The notes: a model not told the origin generated them from the letters alone. A DNA stretch of 64,000 nt from Nymphaea colorata (GCF_008831285.2 NC_045138.2:2520143-2584142), one strand, 5' to 3'; counted from the first letter of the stretch, positions 1-13,386 are shown. Numbers and translations are program-made.

Positions 1-132
1 CAAACATCTGTAAATGGTCGTTTGACATGTCTTCCTATATGGATAGTATGGGCACCCACACCTGTTATGTGGCCAATAAATCCATTGACACTAGCTACTA
101 GTACTAGAACATATCTGGTTCATCCGAAGCAA

Positions 133-406
133 TAGTTGGCAAACTCGTGATTCAGACTTGGATTGGTTGATGACAGGGTTACTGGGTCAGCAAGTTGACT
201 CGTGGATTCGGTGAGTTGACTCGTTAACTTGGTCAAGTTTTAAAGCAACCTGAATCGGGCAAGTCATGACAAGTTATGGTCGAGTCAGGCCGAGTCAAAG
301 GCGAGTTAGGGACGAGCAGGCCAACCTTAACTCATGGTCAGGTTTTCTAGCGATCCAAGTTGACTCAGGCGATTCCGGAGCCAACTCGCTGAGTCGGCCA
401 ACTGTG
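133..406. repeat. MITE-like element with GTTGGC ends
   Basis: The stretch starts with TAGTTGGCAAACTCG and ends with the near reverse complement (GAGTCGGCCAACTGTGG). The interior is rich in GACTCG/GAGTCA words. A second copy with the same ends lies at 56152-56614. It sits in the first intron, or downstream flank, of the GDSL gene. This looks like a short non-autonomous DNA transposon; no clear target duplication is visible. Confidence 0.5.
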
Positions 407-616
407 GCTTAAACAGAACATCATGTCCTGTGAACGCATGGGTCGTCCTGTTCGGCATCAAACACCTTCTAAATGTACAAATGATCACTACACTAGTGTA
501 CAAATATGATTCTTCTTGAGATAAGGGCCAAGTTTATTAAGTCCAATGATTTTCAAGAAGTTGGCCACATATCATGCGCCTGAGTCCAGGCTTGTTCAAG
601 GTCGAAGGGCACTGAC

Positions 617-848
617 CTATGATGTCGACGGTGGTCCGGCCATTTGTGAACCTGCCGGTGACGCCTTGCGGGAAGTCGACCCCATACGGCATGTAGTTGG
701 CCCGGGACAGGGTGAGGAGCCCATTGTTGTTGCCATTGTCGACCAGCGAGTCCCCAAAGATGAACAAGCAAGGGACCTGCGGTTCCGGCCGAGCCCCGGC
801 CAGTAGAGCCAGACGAATGGCCACAAGGGCGGCAACAGCAAAGCCCAT
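617..848 (-). CDS. GDSL esterase/lipase, first exon only (partial)
   Basis: This is the first coding exon of a plant GDSL-type esterase/lipase, a secreted serine hydrolase of the SGNH superfamily acting on ester bonds of lipids or cell-wall polymers. The 77 codons start with a hydrophobic stretch (residues 1-19), a likely signal peptide. Then comes PCLFIFGDSLVDNGNNN, which is block I with the nucleophile serine at residue 34, and then NYMPYGVDFP and TGRFTNGRTTVDII, typical of the family. The frame ends at a good donor (ATAG|GTCAGT on the minus strand), exactly where plant GDSL genes usually carry intron 1. Blocks II, III and V (Gly, Asn, Asp-His) are absent and should lie left of base 1. I cannot tell whether the gene is intact beyond the edge. 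ATG at 848 is chosen because the signal peptide begins there. A TATA-like motif lies about 65 bases upstream. Confidence 0.85.
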
Positions 849-910
849 GACTGTGTGGGCAGAACAAAGGGACAGTGATACTGATAGGAATGAGTTTTTG
901 ATCGAAGAGA

Positions 911-917
911 ATTTATA
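911..917 (-). promoter_or_regulatory. TATA-like box of the GDSL gene
   Basis: Minus-strand TATAAAT lies about 65 bases upstream of the GDSL start codon. This spacing would give a leader of roughly 30-40 bases. It is inferred from motif and position only. Confidence 0.4.
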
Positions 918-1049
918 GAGAAAAAAAAGTGTGTGCAGAGTGGATGGAGATGCAGAGGTGAGTCATGCTTAAGGTCGATGGGCTCATAAATAGAATGGCT
1001 GGAAACAGATGGGGAGGGCGGTGAAAGAAGGCATGGTTGGATCACCTTT

Positions 1050-1588
1050 TATCTTTTTTCAAAGAAAGTTTTCAACTTCATATATGTGTGTGTGGACTGA
1101 TGGCGTCCTTCATGTGCGTGTATGTGTGTGTGTGTACCAGTCCTTCATGTGTGTATGTAGAAAAAATGAAATCAGCCGGCTATTTCTATGGCCAATTTTT
1201 TTTTTTTCACGAGTTATATGTATATATTGGAAAAAGCCAGATACCTAGGTCAGGAATAGAAACCAGACCTTTTAATTTTTTATTAAAAAATTATTTTAAA
1301 GAACATATAAACATCCTCATATGTTTATAAAACCTATTTTGATATTAAACATACTTTAAATCAAGTTGTTTTTATGAAAAATGTTGATTTTTTATTATCA
1401 AAATGTTGATGCTATGAGAGCCATTCATTTTTGTTTATTATAAAAACACTACTAAAACCCAAAAAATCATCAACTTAATAGACATTTTGCATTAAGTTAT
1501 CCTTAAGATTTGGTAAGGTTACAATTCAAAAAAAAAAAACACTTTAAATATTATGGTTTTTGTTCTTGACCTATTGGTCTGGTTACTA

Positions 1589-1638
<50 letters not shown>

Positions 1639-3590
1639 AATTTGCCACGAATTCGATTTGAATCAGGCCGATCAAAACCGATTTTCATTACAGATATTTT
1701 GGTATCAGATCTGGATACAGATAAAGCTTTGAATGTCACGAAAGGCACCTGCCCACTTTGAGACAGGTGTGCCTCTACCAGTATTCACAGATCATGAGCA
1801 TGTATGAGGATGTTTAAAATGAATGGACCAAAAAAGTTCATTCCCCATTCAACTTTGGCACATGAAAGATAAACTTTTTACCACATGAAAACAATAAATG
1901 GGATATTTAATGAGCTAAAAGATAGTTTCCTTGACATTCGAGGAAAGGAATGTCTCATAAAATCCTGCTTTATTGACAATTAATCCTTGTTCTAATCAGG
2001 ATTAAGGGGGATTATTACAGTTATTGTGTTGCCATGATCATACACAAGTGCATGCATGTACATGTACATATTTGTTACATACATAAGAGAGTTTTGATTT
2101 GTGATATGTATCTTACTCCAACGTCCGGAAAAGCTTGAACTTGATGAGATCATGAAAAATCTAGAAATTTCCCATCTAGAATATTAATGGGTTTTCTTTT
2201 TCTCCGTGAGTTTGGTGAGTTGCAGCCTTGTAGACCGTGAAGCCTTACAAAGACTACGCCATAAATTTAGGCATACTTCCATCAGATTATGGCAAAAGAA
2301 AAACCCAAGTCATTAAACTCTTTAAATGCTTTTAACTTCAACATCTTACTTTCAATCGACTATCACCCAGCATCTTACTCGAATCGAAAACTTGCTTTTG
2401 GTGCCTCAGGTTGTTGTCTCGAACCGCTCTTCAAACTCTATTATACTGTATATTATGAAGTTGGAGGACGTTTTCCTTCAACAAAACTACCCATGAATGC
2501 AATACTTAAAACAACCTTTTTTTCTCCATTTTATTTGGATTATATTCTGTTTCTATTCGTTAGTGACGTTTCATCATTTTCATGAGTGATGACACCTGAC
2601 TTGACCTGATATCCAAAAAAATATGCCATGCTTCGTGAAAGAAAATATTTCAGCATCCAATTTTTCACTAGAATTTTGCGATAAAATCAAAAGCATTAAT
2701 CTGCTCTATGATTAACTAAAGTTGGAGGCTCAAACTCGGCCGTTTAGAGTGGGAGCTGCTCTATGGGATACCGAAATATATAGCCACCAGATAAGCTAAT
2801 CAGAGGACATTTTTTCCAACCAAAGGCAGAAATGATATTTCTTGTGATTCTTAACCGTGAAATTGAATTCATACATGGAAGTATGGAAGACAGGATTATC
2901 ATCAGTAAAAAGATGGCAACATGGGTTGCAGAAAGGGCTTAATCTTGGCAAAAGAAATTGCCAGGAGAACTGTCAATGGCTTCAGTCAGAAGGTTTACCA
3001 AATCATACGTGATCAAGTTGGCATATGTCAAGTTGTTAACCTGAAATACTGTAGAAGGTTTTTTTTTTTTTCCATAACGCAAGCAACTAGACACATTTTG
3101 ACACATAAAAATGAACATTTTGTCATATAATTCTAGATTTATTAACCTAAAGCATGAATCAAGCAGAGACTCTCTCTTGCTCTCTCTCTCTGTGCCTTCA
3201 ACTCCACGGTTGTTTACATTGAAAGAAAGAAAATGATCGGAGCCGGTGAACGTGAAGATCGGAAATTATCTGAGCCAGGTTAGACAAATACAAAACCCGT
3301 GAGTATCAAATCCTGGGAAAGAGGCCAAATAATGGTGCATCGGAGTTAACCAAAGGCATATATCACTTTCCCTAGCGCACAAACTTGGAATATGCAGAAA
3401 AGTAACGTTGCATAAAACAAAATGCAAGCTTCCCCAGCATTTACACAAGGCAATCCAGTTTAGTCAGAACACAAGCCACAGTACAAGAAAAGAAAGAATA
3501 AAAAAAAGGTATTGGTGTGGTATGGAGATGCATACAAGCTATCATGGACATGGCCCACAAGGAGATGTAAAGTACAGAGAAGACTAGTGA
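1050..3590. other. Intergenic region, GDSL promoter side to RABD1 3' flank
   Basis: I see no supported gene here. The stretch is AT-rich with short GT-rich runs near 1080-1150, a TA microsatellite at 1592-1636 and a CT run near 3170-3190. Short open frames lack any recognisable domain or splice context. The last few hundred bases before 3591 should contain the RABD1 3' untranslated region. Confidence 0.6.
1592..1636. repeat. (AT)n microsatellite, about 45 bp
   Basis: An uninterrupted AT dinucleotide run in intergenic DNA. Confidence 0.95.
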
Positions 3591-3833
3591 CTAACTGCAA
3601 CAACTGCTTTGCTGTTGAATTGGTCGCCCTTTCATTTGCACTGTACTTGGAGGATTTTTGTTGGCGCTGGTCTGGTTGCCCAATCTGCATAGTGCACAAA
3701 TAAGACCAAACAATGGACATAAAAATCAGATACGCACAGATGCTTTTTTCGTTCAAACTTTTGCTGCAGAGACCTTGAGAAGAAATAAATAAAATAGATA
3801 AAAGAACAATCTCTCTCTCTCTCTTTCTCTCTT

Positions 3834-3875
<42 letters not shown>

Positions 3876-6800
3876 ACTCACTCAACAAGTAGCAAAAACA
3901 GTACTAATTTCTTATTCACTGCAGAGTATCTAAATAGCACATGCTAGTTCTTTCATGAAATTTAAAACAAGGATAATGATATCCACGACTGTCCATTTAT
4001 GGCTTAAGAGTGGATTTTTCGAATGATTTAGATGATCAACATGTTGAATTTTCCCAGCTTACTTGCATCCAGCCTACTCAGAAAGAAAAGAATCTTCGAC
4101 ATCAGCAATTGGTTCTCAACATGGAGATGTTTTCAGGTCATTTTTATATATTCCACTCTCCAGTTTGCCGCATGCATGTCAGAGTCAAGGCAAGGGGGCC
4201 TCCTCGCTTGCCAACATGATGCCAGAATGATACCGGTCAAAACAATGGGCTTTGCATGGTGGGAAAAAATATATTAAACAGTCTGCAGGCTATACATGTA
4301 ACACGGCCAGACTTTTTGAACAGGAGAGATGAGGATTGCACATCTATAAATCCATGCACGTGGATACGACACCATAAAGCAGATACATCACCAAATCTTA
4401 GCTGGAAACAATAGGCCAGAAAGCTTGCTACATATGAAAGCACCAGAGACTTTACCTCTTCTTAATTTCCCCAGCCATTGTCACAAAAGCTTTCTCAACA
4501 TTGATGGAGTCTTTAGCGCTTGTTTCAAGAAAAGGGATTCCAAGCTCATCCGCAAAAGCCTACAATTCTCAAACGAAGTTGCACCTAATGTAAAGCCTCA
4601 GCAGAAAAAACTTACATGTGGAAGATATTGCCACTGGTAGCCTCTCAATGAAAAGAGGAATATCTATGCAACCAATAATATTGGAAGAAAAAGAGAGAGA
4701 GAAAAGAGACTTCTGCTCAAGTCATTTAGCCCCATGTCCCAATGAAACGAAAGTGTGAAATCATTGAAAAGAGACACGTAAAATACCTTTGCAGTTTGTG
4801 TATCCACAACTTTCTCGTCGACCAAATCACATTTGTTCCCAACGAGCAGCTTGCACACAGTATCACTTGCATATCTATCAATCTCGTTAAGCCACTGTTT
4901 GACATTATTAAAGCTCTCTTGCTCTGTTACGTCATAAACAATCTGCAGCAAACTTAGAATAGTTAAGGATGTGACAGTTGGTAGGATACAATAAAGCTAC
5001 ATAAGATAACCCATACAAGAGTAGAAGATGTTTGGATGGAAAAGAAAGGTTACAAATGTTCTCACTGAACCACTAAAACAGAATAGCATGTAGTGGTGCC
5101 CAGTACATCATCAATCATCTGAGAAGTGAACAAACGATAGGATGTGAACACTAGGTCCTACTTTGCTAGAAGTTGCAGAGTCTAGTCCCAGGTCAGAGAT
5201 CAAATTTTACTTTGTTGATCAACATCAATATATTGTCAATACTTGAATATATTTCTCACTACTCTTCAATCCTATAAACATTAAAAAAATATCAAAAAAG
5301 TATGATGCAAATCCATCACAGAATACATAGGAAGCTAGTTTGGGAAAGACTTACAATGATTCCATGAGCCCCCCTGTAGTAACTGCTGGTTATGGTTCTA
5401 AATCGTTCTTGCCCTGCGGTGTCCCACTAACCAAGGAAGCTTCTATCAGTTCCAAACAAGAATCACAAGTTCTGCTGATAAGTGATAAATGCAATGAATT
5501 TTTATAAAAAATAATAAAACAACTTCTGGTAAAATCAATCCTTCTTGCAAATAAAAGGTCTAGTTTTCCTTAAACCTAAGAAACCAACAAAATGCTTATG
5601 GGCTTTTCTTCGAAAAGAAACAAACAAGCATTTCCATAGTTGCACTTTACCAACATTGGTGCAACTGCTATAGTAGTTCGTTCAGACACAAAGTAGTAAC
5701 CTACTGGCATAATGGTTATAAGATTCCCCCCCACCCCCCCCCAAAAAAAAAAAAAGTGATTAAAAAAAAATTGACAAGCATACGATAAGTTAGCACGAGT
5801 CGGTTGCAAAACCAAATCACCTCCTGACAGATCAATTACCATTGTTGCTTGGGAGTTAAAGTTTCAAATTTTTACAAATGATTTGTGCTGCCATAAACCA
5901 AAGCAGACTTGAAATGGCATTTTATACTATAACTTTCATTCGACGTCCTTTTTCTTTTTTTAAGTCTTACAGATTCCACAAGAATCTGACCAAATAAAGC
6001 AAAATTGACCATCAATGAAGAAGTTAAATCAAGATTAATTATCGTTTCAGACATTTCTTTTTGGGAGTTGGGGCGATCAAGGCCTTAAAAAATGAGAATA
6101 AGACCAATTTCACCTAATTAACACTCGTTCCCTTCTTCCAAGCTTTTGTTTTCTCTCAACTTTAAGTCATCCACGATTCAATCTCTATAACAAATTTCAA
6201 AGAGAAGGAAAAATCATTGTTTTTCTACAACATGCTGCCAGCATCATCTCTTTTGGAATTTGGGCCACCTATTAATCATTTCAAAATAAGACCAAATAAT
6301 CTTAGGGTTGGCTGCTAAATTTTAGACCTCTGAAAAGTCCTCATCAAAATTTGATCTGCTAATGACAAAAAGGAAGAAAGAGTTTCAAACAATTTGGGCA
6401 AACCCAGTAGCATGAGTCGAACTCATAAACATCAGATATCAAAATTGACAGCCACAGTGAACGTGTAATGACTTTTCTGAAACAATAATGCGGTCAACAA
6501 CTTCAACCAAAATGTATCCTTCATTTTTGCGACCCGCTTATAACCATTTCCGCCTCATAAAGTCAATCAAAAAGGAAACCACGATAATAAATTGAAAAGA
6601 AGAGTGGAAAAGAACAGAATGCAACATAGAGATCCTACCCACTATCACGGATGATATCTTATTGAATTACATTACAGCCATATTACATGCATGCATACAA
6701 TCAAGCATAGAAAACACACAGAAGCAAGCCATCTAAAACCAAAATGTTATAGTTTGCGACTTCCATTCATCAATATTAATAACCGATAATAGAAACAAGT

Positions 6801-7539
6801 AGCAATCTAAGCCGCGAAGTAAATAAACCTCAATTGCCAGCACCTTATTAATAAGATTTTTCTTTTTCTCTTTTCTCCTTTTTTCTAATTCAACCCCCGA
6901 GCGCCCCTCCCCCCACCCACAACAGGAAAAGAACAGAAGATCAAAGAGTACATCACCTTCAGTTCCAAATAAATAAATGAATGAATCCATTTTCTCCTGG
7001 GATACTCACTATTTGAAGCTTGATCGTTTTCCCGTCCAATTCCATGGTTCTGATTTTCTGGAAGACACCCCACAAATAACAGAAAAACAAGACAAGAAAC
7101 ACGATCTCAATGCACGTCAACAAAAACAAAAAATTCTACCAAAACCCAAAAGGAGACTAAGGGTTTCGGACTCACGAAATCGACACCGATCGTGCTGATG
7201 TAGCTATCCACATAAGAATCATCCTGGAAACCAAATTAACATATTCGAAAGGTTAAATATTCCTCACCCATCCATTGCCAAATCATGCACATCAATCAAA
7301 AGAAAGAAAAATTAAGTGCAGATGATCTAAAAAAGACAAAATCTTACAGCGAACCGTAGAAGGAGGCAAGACTTTCCGACGGAAGAATCTCCGATGAGCA
7401 AGAGCTTGAAGAGGTAATCGCTACAAAAAAAACGAGCCACAAATCGACGCATGAACCGGATAAAATCAGAATTCGAGAAACCCAATAAAAAAATTCACAG
7501 AAAGCAAACCAACGAAGAAACTTACTATTCGTTGCTCAT
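3591..7539 (-). CDS. RABD1: Rab1-type small GTPase, RABD1 clade
   Basis: A RABD/Rab1 GTPase controls ER-to-Golgi vesicle traffic. Eight coding exons join in frame: 7526-7539, 7348-7420, 7176-7223, 7010-7057, 5355-5426, 4787-4942, 4456-4559 and 3591-3684. They give 202 residues, the usual Rab1 length. Visible motifs are the P-loop GDSSVGKS (residues 15-22), the switch I/effector segment ending STIGVDF, the switch [11 protein letters not shown] that opens exon 5, NKCD (guanine specificity) and ETSAK. The C-terminal Cys-Cys lies one residue before the end (CCS) and is the geranylgeranylation site. The [11 protein letters not shown] segment and the TVQMKG-PIQQ tail match RABD1 better than RABD2 (family knowledge). 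The first coding exon is only 14 nt and splits the codon of Tyr5. All introns are GT-AG. A GA-rich leader lies upstream. The gene appears intact. Confidence 0.95.
3810..3875. repeat. CT/GA-rich microsatellite
   Basis: Imperfect (CT)n with TTT interruptions, inside the last intron of RABD1 (3685-4455). Confidence 0.9.
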
Positions 7540-7882
7540 TTTCTCTCCTTCAAGAAACCCAAAGAAAGACCAAATCAAAGGCAGAAGAAAGAAAAAGAAG
7601 GGGGCAAAAAAAAAATTGAAGAGAAATGCTAGAGATCGTTGAGGTATTCACAAAGAAATGGAGCCAGAAAGAGAGAAAGAGAGAGACGCTTCCCCCAAAT
7701 TCTCTAACCTCCCTTCCTGTCTACGCATGCCGTTGAAGCCCCCTGGAGACTTTTGCTTGCCCAGCTTAGCCCTTCATGCGTTGGTCAAGGACTATTTTGA
7801 CCTTCTCCACCTAGGGACTGTTTGGCCCGGGATGAAAAATCCTGGGACCAATGGAATGTGTGTGTGTTTGGAGAACGTGGAT

Positions 7883-7994
7883 TACAATATTTAAAAATTA
7901 ATTTCTTAGAAATAAAACGAACTAATAAAAAAAATATTTACAATATTTAAAAATTAATTTCTTAGAAATAAAACGAAATAATAAAAAAAATCTA
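7883..7994. repeat. Tandem duplication, 56-bp unit
   Basis: Two nearly identical copies of an AT-rich unit beginning TACAATATTTAAAAATTAAT start at 7883 and 7939. It lies upstream of RABD1. No gene is nearby on the left side until the MITE cluster. Confidence 0.85.
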
Positions 7995-8119
7995 ACATTA
8001 TTTTGCAATATAGTTAGTGTTTGACAAGTGGTACTCTTGGATTGGCGATGGAATCTAATCTGTAGGCTTCAAGAAAGCATAATGTGATGCTTCAAGTAAC
8101 GAACCGTGTTATATATATC

Positions 8120-8270
8120 CTTGGGCTAGCTTGATTAAATTAAAAAATATATATTTTTAATATAAAATAAATAAATATAATTAATCGTAATAAAATATTA
8201 TAATTATATATTGAAATCAATAAAATATATATTAATTCATATTATCGAGTTGGCCCGATGCCCTTTTCTT
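8120..8270. repeat. hAT-type MITE remnant with GGGCATCGGGCC end
   Basis: An AT-rich core is closed on the right by the reverse complement of GGGCATCGGGCC (8252-8263). The same word is at the right end of the relic hAT at 37211. The left border is unclear. Confidence 0.4.
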
Positions 8271-8603
8271 AAGTTTGGACTGGATTGCCGATAGCCCGAC
8301 CTAGTGCCCAAACTTACTTTGGAGTGTGATTTTTGAACATCAGTTCTAGTCGAACTTGAATTTACCTCTTAAATTTGCTTTCTGCAATAATAAGTTGACA
8401 TTGGATCCACTGGATCGGAACATTTATTTGTGACTTTTTTTTTTTACCTGAACTTTGGCTAGTGTTTACTTTTGAATTTGAATCTAATCCCGAGATCCAA
8501 ATTAAGTTAGAGCGTTTTTTTTTATTCCTTTGATATCTAATTTTTTTCGAAAAACTAATTTAAATTGGAGAGATACATATTTTCTAACATTTTTTTCATT
8601 CCA

Positions 8604-8830
8604 GTGAGGATTGGGCATCGGGCCTGGGTAATCGCTGTTACCCGGTACCCAGCCCGACTTGATTTATTTTTTATTTTATTTTTATTTAATAATATATATT
8701 TTATTATTAAAATATATTTTGTGTTTAAAAAAAACTATTTTATATTTAAAAAATATTTTTATTTTAACCAAGCTATGCCCAGGCTCAGGTTTCAAATATC
8801 GGTACAGGCCCGGGCGTTTCAAGCATAAAC
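8604..8830. repeat. hAT-type MITE with GGGCATCGGGCC end
   Basis: It starts GAGGATTGGGCATCGGGCCTGGG, has a strongly AT-rich centre, and ends in a GC-rich block with GGCCCGGGCG. The arrangement and terminal motif resemble the ends of the relic hAT at 32770-37211. It is probably a deletion derivative or MITE. Confidence 0.5.
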
Positions 8831-8937
8831 CTAATTCCAACATGAAGTAAAACAACTACCAAAATAAACATCGTCCCATAGTGTGAATCAACAATTGTAA
8901 CATGGTAATTCAATTTTTTAAACAAACAAGTGTCTCC

Positions 8938-9158
8938 CAGTGAGGGCCGGAGCCAAGGGATGGCCGGCATGGGTCCTGACCGCACCTCAAAAAAAGTCTT
9001 TTTTTCAAAGAACTTACATTTAAATTTTAGAAAAAATTTACTTGTCCTATATAAAATTTTTGAGAAATGATATTTCGGTCCATGTCAAAATTTAGAAACT
9101 TTAATTTAGCGTTCTTCACGAAAAATTTCTACCTCTGACCCTCCTCTGAACCCTAGGC
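8938..9158. repeat. Short repeat, GGCGGAGC family, copy 1
   Basis: It begins near CAGTGAGGGCCGGAGCCA and contains the core AAATGATATTTCGGTCC followed by TTTAGAAACTTTAATT. The same layout recurs at 31800, 57000 and 59184, and weakly at 37663 and 56425. I interpret these as non-autonomous DNA transposons with CAGGGGCGGAGC-type ends. Confidence 0.55.
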
Positions 9159-9510
9159 TTACTATGTATGTTGATTATGCTTTAGACCAATGGCTGCACA
9201 CACTTTGATAACTAAGTCTCTTGACTTGGATGCGGGAGCCTTTCTCTCTCTATCTTTCTGTCTCTCTCTAGCTTTGACCAACGTTGAGTGGCCAACTAAG
9301 TGTGTCGACCCAGGTGTGGTTTTCCAGCTTAATGAATCCGAGGTTGAAGAGAAACCCATAAACCTTTTAAAGAGCATAGTTAATTAAATTTGAACCATGA
9401 CCATCTACATAACAGCCACCCAGATTATGCCAACCCACTTGAATCTAGTTCTCTCCTGCCATTTTATGATTTCACTATTATCTTTATATCGCAATCTGGG
9501 CATTGAAGTT

Positions 9511-9660
9511 AAGGATGAACATCGGGCCACATATCCAATAGTCGGATACCCAGCTTATGATGGGTCAAGCTTGGGTTGGTCATTTGATCTTTGGGCCGAG
9601 CCAACAAAAGTAACTTGCTGTGTCGAGCTAGCTCAAGTCAAGTATTGAGGACCCGACTTT
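9511..9660. repeat. MITE-like fragment, ATCGGGCC motif
   Basis: The GGATGAACATCGGGCC left edge, the GGATACCCAGC segment and a later GGGCCGAGCC block resemble the neighbouring hAT-derived elements. Borders are uncertain. A TA run (about 9667-9682) follows. Confidence 0.3.
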
Positions 9661-9787
9661 GCTCGATATATATATATATATATACACACCTTACTTCTTC
9701 GCTTTTTTTTTTTTAATTTTGTTCTCTCTCTTTCTCTCTCTCTCCTCGCTGTGATGTTGGCAGCCAGCTCCTTTAAAACTAAGCCAA

Positions 9788-10037
9788 GGTATTATCCGGC
9801 AGGGTACTCAGCCCGAAAAAAAGGCATCAAAGCTGGCCAGCGTAGGTGGGCCCGACTAAGCTCAGTTCGGCCCAATAAGATTTTTTAATATTATTTTTAT
9901 TAGTTTTTATATATAATTATAATATTTTATTATAATTAATTATGCATTGTTTTATATTAAATATATATTTTTTAAAATTTCAACTGTGAACCTGACTCCT
10001 TATCAAGCGGAACCGGCCTAATGCCCATGCCTACTTA
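9788..10037. repeat. hAT-type MITE fragment
   Basis: A GC-rich left block contains AGCCCGA and GGCCCGACT. An AT-only core follows at about 9880-9980. The right end is CCGGCCTAATGCCCATGCCTA, which is the reverse complement of TAGGCATGGGCATTAGGCCGG, a variant of the hAT relic end. Borders are approximate. Confidence 0.45.
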
Positions 10038-11487
10038 AAACCCTTACTGATAACTAGAAACTCTTTCATCACTGAGGGTACCAATCCCAGGCTTAGCTAG
10101 GCTAGGCGTCGACCGTTGAATGGTAAATCCCGATCATTTGACTGCACTCCATTTTCCCAAGTATGTGTGCATGTGAGGATGCACGCAAACGTGTGTGTGT
10201 GCATATATATTAATTAAAAGGTACTAAGAAGAGAACGTGAATACATGTAAGGTGATGTTTCATAGAGACCTGCCTGACTCGTGCCCATGATACCAACCCC
10301 TCCAAATAGTAGTCTGCCAGTATGAGAAAATTTTTGTGATTTATTTTAACAAATGAATTTGAAATTGGAACACGCAAGTGGTACCTTGAATTCTCGTTTT
10401 TCAGGTTACAATGAAGTATATTTCGATCAAAAAAACTTCTCATAATGCGTTTATCAGAATCCAGAAAGAAGGATAATCTGCAATTTCCTGATAAGAATAA
10501 TTATTAATGTACAGTGCCACCTGAATTTCATAAACTTCTCTAACATCGAATTCGTTTTAATTCTGAATTTACCTTCAGTCAAGTTTAATCGCAGGATAGT
10601 GCCTCTTGGGTCTCGCCCTCCGACTTTCACTTATTCTCAGAGCTTAAAACCTATATGATGGTGAAATGTTTGACTTCCTCACTACTATAATTTTCTCGGT
10701 ACAGTGAGGATAATCTTTACATGAAACAGAAGTTACCAAGGCAATCAAACATGGCCTTAGAGTAGATAATAGCTGTTATATCCTAGTGATCTGTGATGTG
10801 AGGACAGATGACACCGGCTTTACTGGTGCATGTAGAAAACATTTTGCTCGTACATGAGAGTTATTTTTTAAGCAATAAAAAGAACTTATGTTTGTTCTGT
10901 TCCACTAGATAAGTGTAAATGCAAAAATATTATCATAACTGCCAAAGTTATGATGCATCATGTTGTATGTACCGGTGTTAGAATCCACGTCTTATGCTCA
11001 TGAAGATATGATAAAAGTTAAAACTGAAAATTCCCCTGTCAATGATAGCAGTATGCAGTTTCTTGCTTCTTATTGGAGAAGGCAGAAAAAAACTAGTGAA
11101 GAAAGCTTAAAAAACTTAAAACTGCCAAACCATGGTAGACAAATTCTCAAGAAACCAACACCCTTTTCTTATCTTGGCTTTGTTGGATTGCATTTTGCCA
11201 CTGCCAGCTGCATATTGGTAGGCTTCAGCAGGTACGACCCTCTAGGTCCTCCTGCTGACTATTGGAGAGTAGGCACACTTTAAACTTACAGCAAGAGGGG
11301 CACACTAATGAAATCTAAATTATAATGGAACAAAGGAAAAGTTGCATCAATTGATAAAAACAAAAAAGACGTACAGAAATAGGAAATTTTTGTAGGCTAT
11401 TTGTTTACCATATTGTAACACCTCACAAGGATTATACATGTTAGGAGAAACAATTATGCCTCGTTACCTGGAATAATTCAAAGAGGA
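10038..11487. other. Intergenic region without a supported gene
   Basis: AT-rich DNA downstream of the GST-domain gene. An open frame of 107 codons on the plus strand (10960-11283) has a normal composition but no domain I recognise. The 3' untranslated region of the minus-strand gene should end within a few hundred bases below 11488. Confidence 0.5.
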
Positions 11488-13345
11488 CTAGCCAGAATAT
11501 GTTCTGAACAAGTATGATAGTATTTCTCGAAAGTTACTCAGTTGGACACCATTGTTAGGATCAATCAGGTATGGAACCTGAAATAAATTCAACTATGTCA
11601 TTTTAGATGAAGAATTAGATGCTATAACTTGCAGTTTAGATCCAGCTAATTAACCAACCGAAACAATATCGCATTTATATAACTTCATGCTTTAAATACC
11701 ATGCAGTAATGCCAATGGTGTAGTATTGAATCTATTGATGGATATAAGCATACCTCTTTTGATCCTGAGATCTGATACAAGTAACTAACTCTGGAAGATC
11801 CTTCCCCAACATTGTTCAGGATATAAGGAAGCTCCAATTCACATAGTGCTTCACGAACAATCCTTGCATACTGTGAAGAGACCAATGAGACTCAATCAAC
11901 AAATCTCCACGGTAGGTTTTCTACAATAAATTCTTCAAACCAATAAGTTTCACTACTTTCCCAACAACCAGCATTATTGCCAAGAAAAGATGCAGAATAA
12001 CTATTTCGATTATTAATTTAACAGTAAGATCAGATCCAATATCCTATCATAAGCCAGAAATTGATTTCAAATTCTTCTCATGCTCAAGTTGGCTTGCACA
12101 AAAGTACTGCAGAACGGTCACCTGCTGCATAACTTCTATCATCCATGTTAATAATCTAGTATATTTCTGAATGAAGTTGAATTACTGAAATTCTTTTTCC
12201 TATTTAATTGGTTAAGAAATAGACGTCTATTTGTTTCAGTAATTCAATCATGGTGTAGGCACATACAGGATTATTTTCATATGAAAATAGTTCCAACTTT
12301 TGAGGTGGTGCTACTGTCTTGGCCTTTGTCCACAGCTTCAAACCTCTTCCTGCTCGGAGAATTGTTGGTACCCATCCCGTGAATAGTGTGCTGCATGAAG
12401 CCAACGCATTGTTTCAGCTTATCAGGGAATATACAGGTACAAGATCAAAATTTGGATAATCATGCCTAAGTGATCTAACTTCAAATACCTGCACCAATTG
12501 AACACAAATCTATTGCTTAAGTTAATGTCCAGCTAGGTTTTGAGTTTCCGCCTGCAAGGTGGAATGCGGGATAAATGCTAACCAAAATCCTTCCTAAAAT
12601 AACCACTAGAGTGGTTGAACTTTCTATCATTAATTTGCAGCTTTACTGAATCAAAATCAAGTCATAAAACATAATAGGAAAGCTAGTGTCAAGAAAAGTA
12701 AATGGCTGGCACTAGCCACACTACTTCTTCCAGAAAGACATACAAATTGCAACCAAATATGCAGTTCTCTGGATATCATATCGTAAATATTACCATGCAG
12801 GAAATTATAACTGAAAGGATCTGTACCTTTCCAAGAGCCCAGGAGATGGGTTCCTTCCTTGACCGTACTGCTGGTATAGGTATTTAACTATTTCTCCTAA
12901 ATTAAAGGGAAGGAGAAGAAATATTAAAATGATTTCTCTGTTGAATAAAAGAACAAAACTAAGACCAGAAAAAGGTCACCATGAGCGAAATGTGCAGAAG
13001 CTAGGAAATGAAAATTTAGAAAAAAAAATACAATTATACACACCAACATGTGCAGGCCAGAAGAAGAAACCGGGTCTCACATGGAAACAGTATAAATTCT
13101 GAGAATAGCAAGAAAAGGATCAAGCAAACCATTTTCTCTAATCAAAGGGCAAGACAAAATATCATATGGCAAAATACAAACAAAATTATTCCCAATCCTA
13201 TGTCACATGAGTGCAGAGAGTGGGTGCTGGTGCCAGTGCGGATGAGGGTGCCGCCACAGCACATCCCAAAAAATTTGGGTGCGGAGGTGCAGTGAGGGTA
13301 TATATATACATAATATATTTATTATATATACAAATGTATGTATTC

Positions 13346-13386
<41 letters not shown>

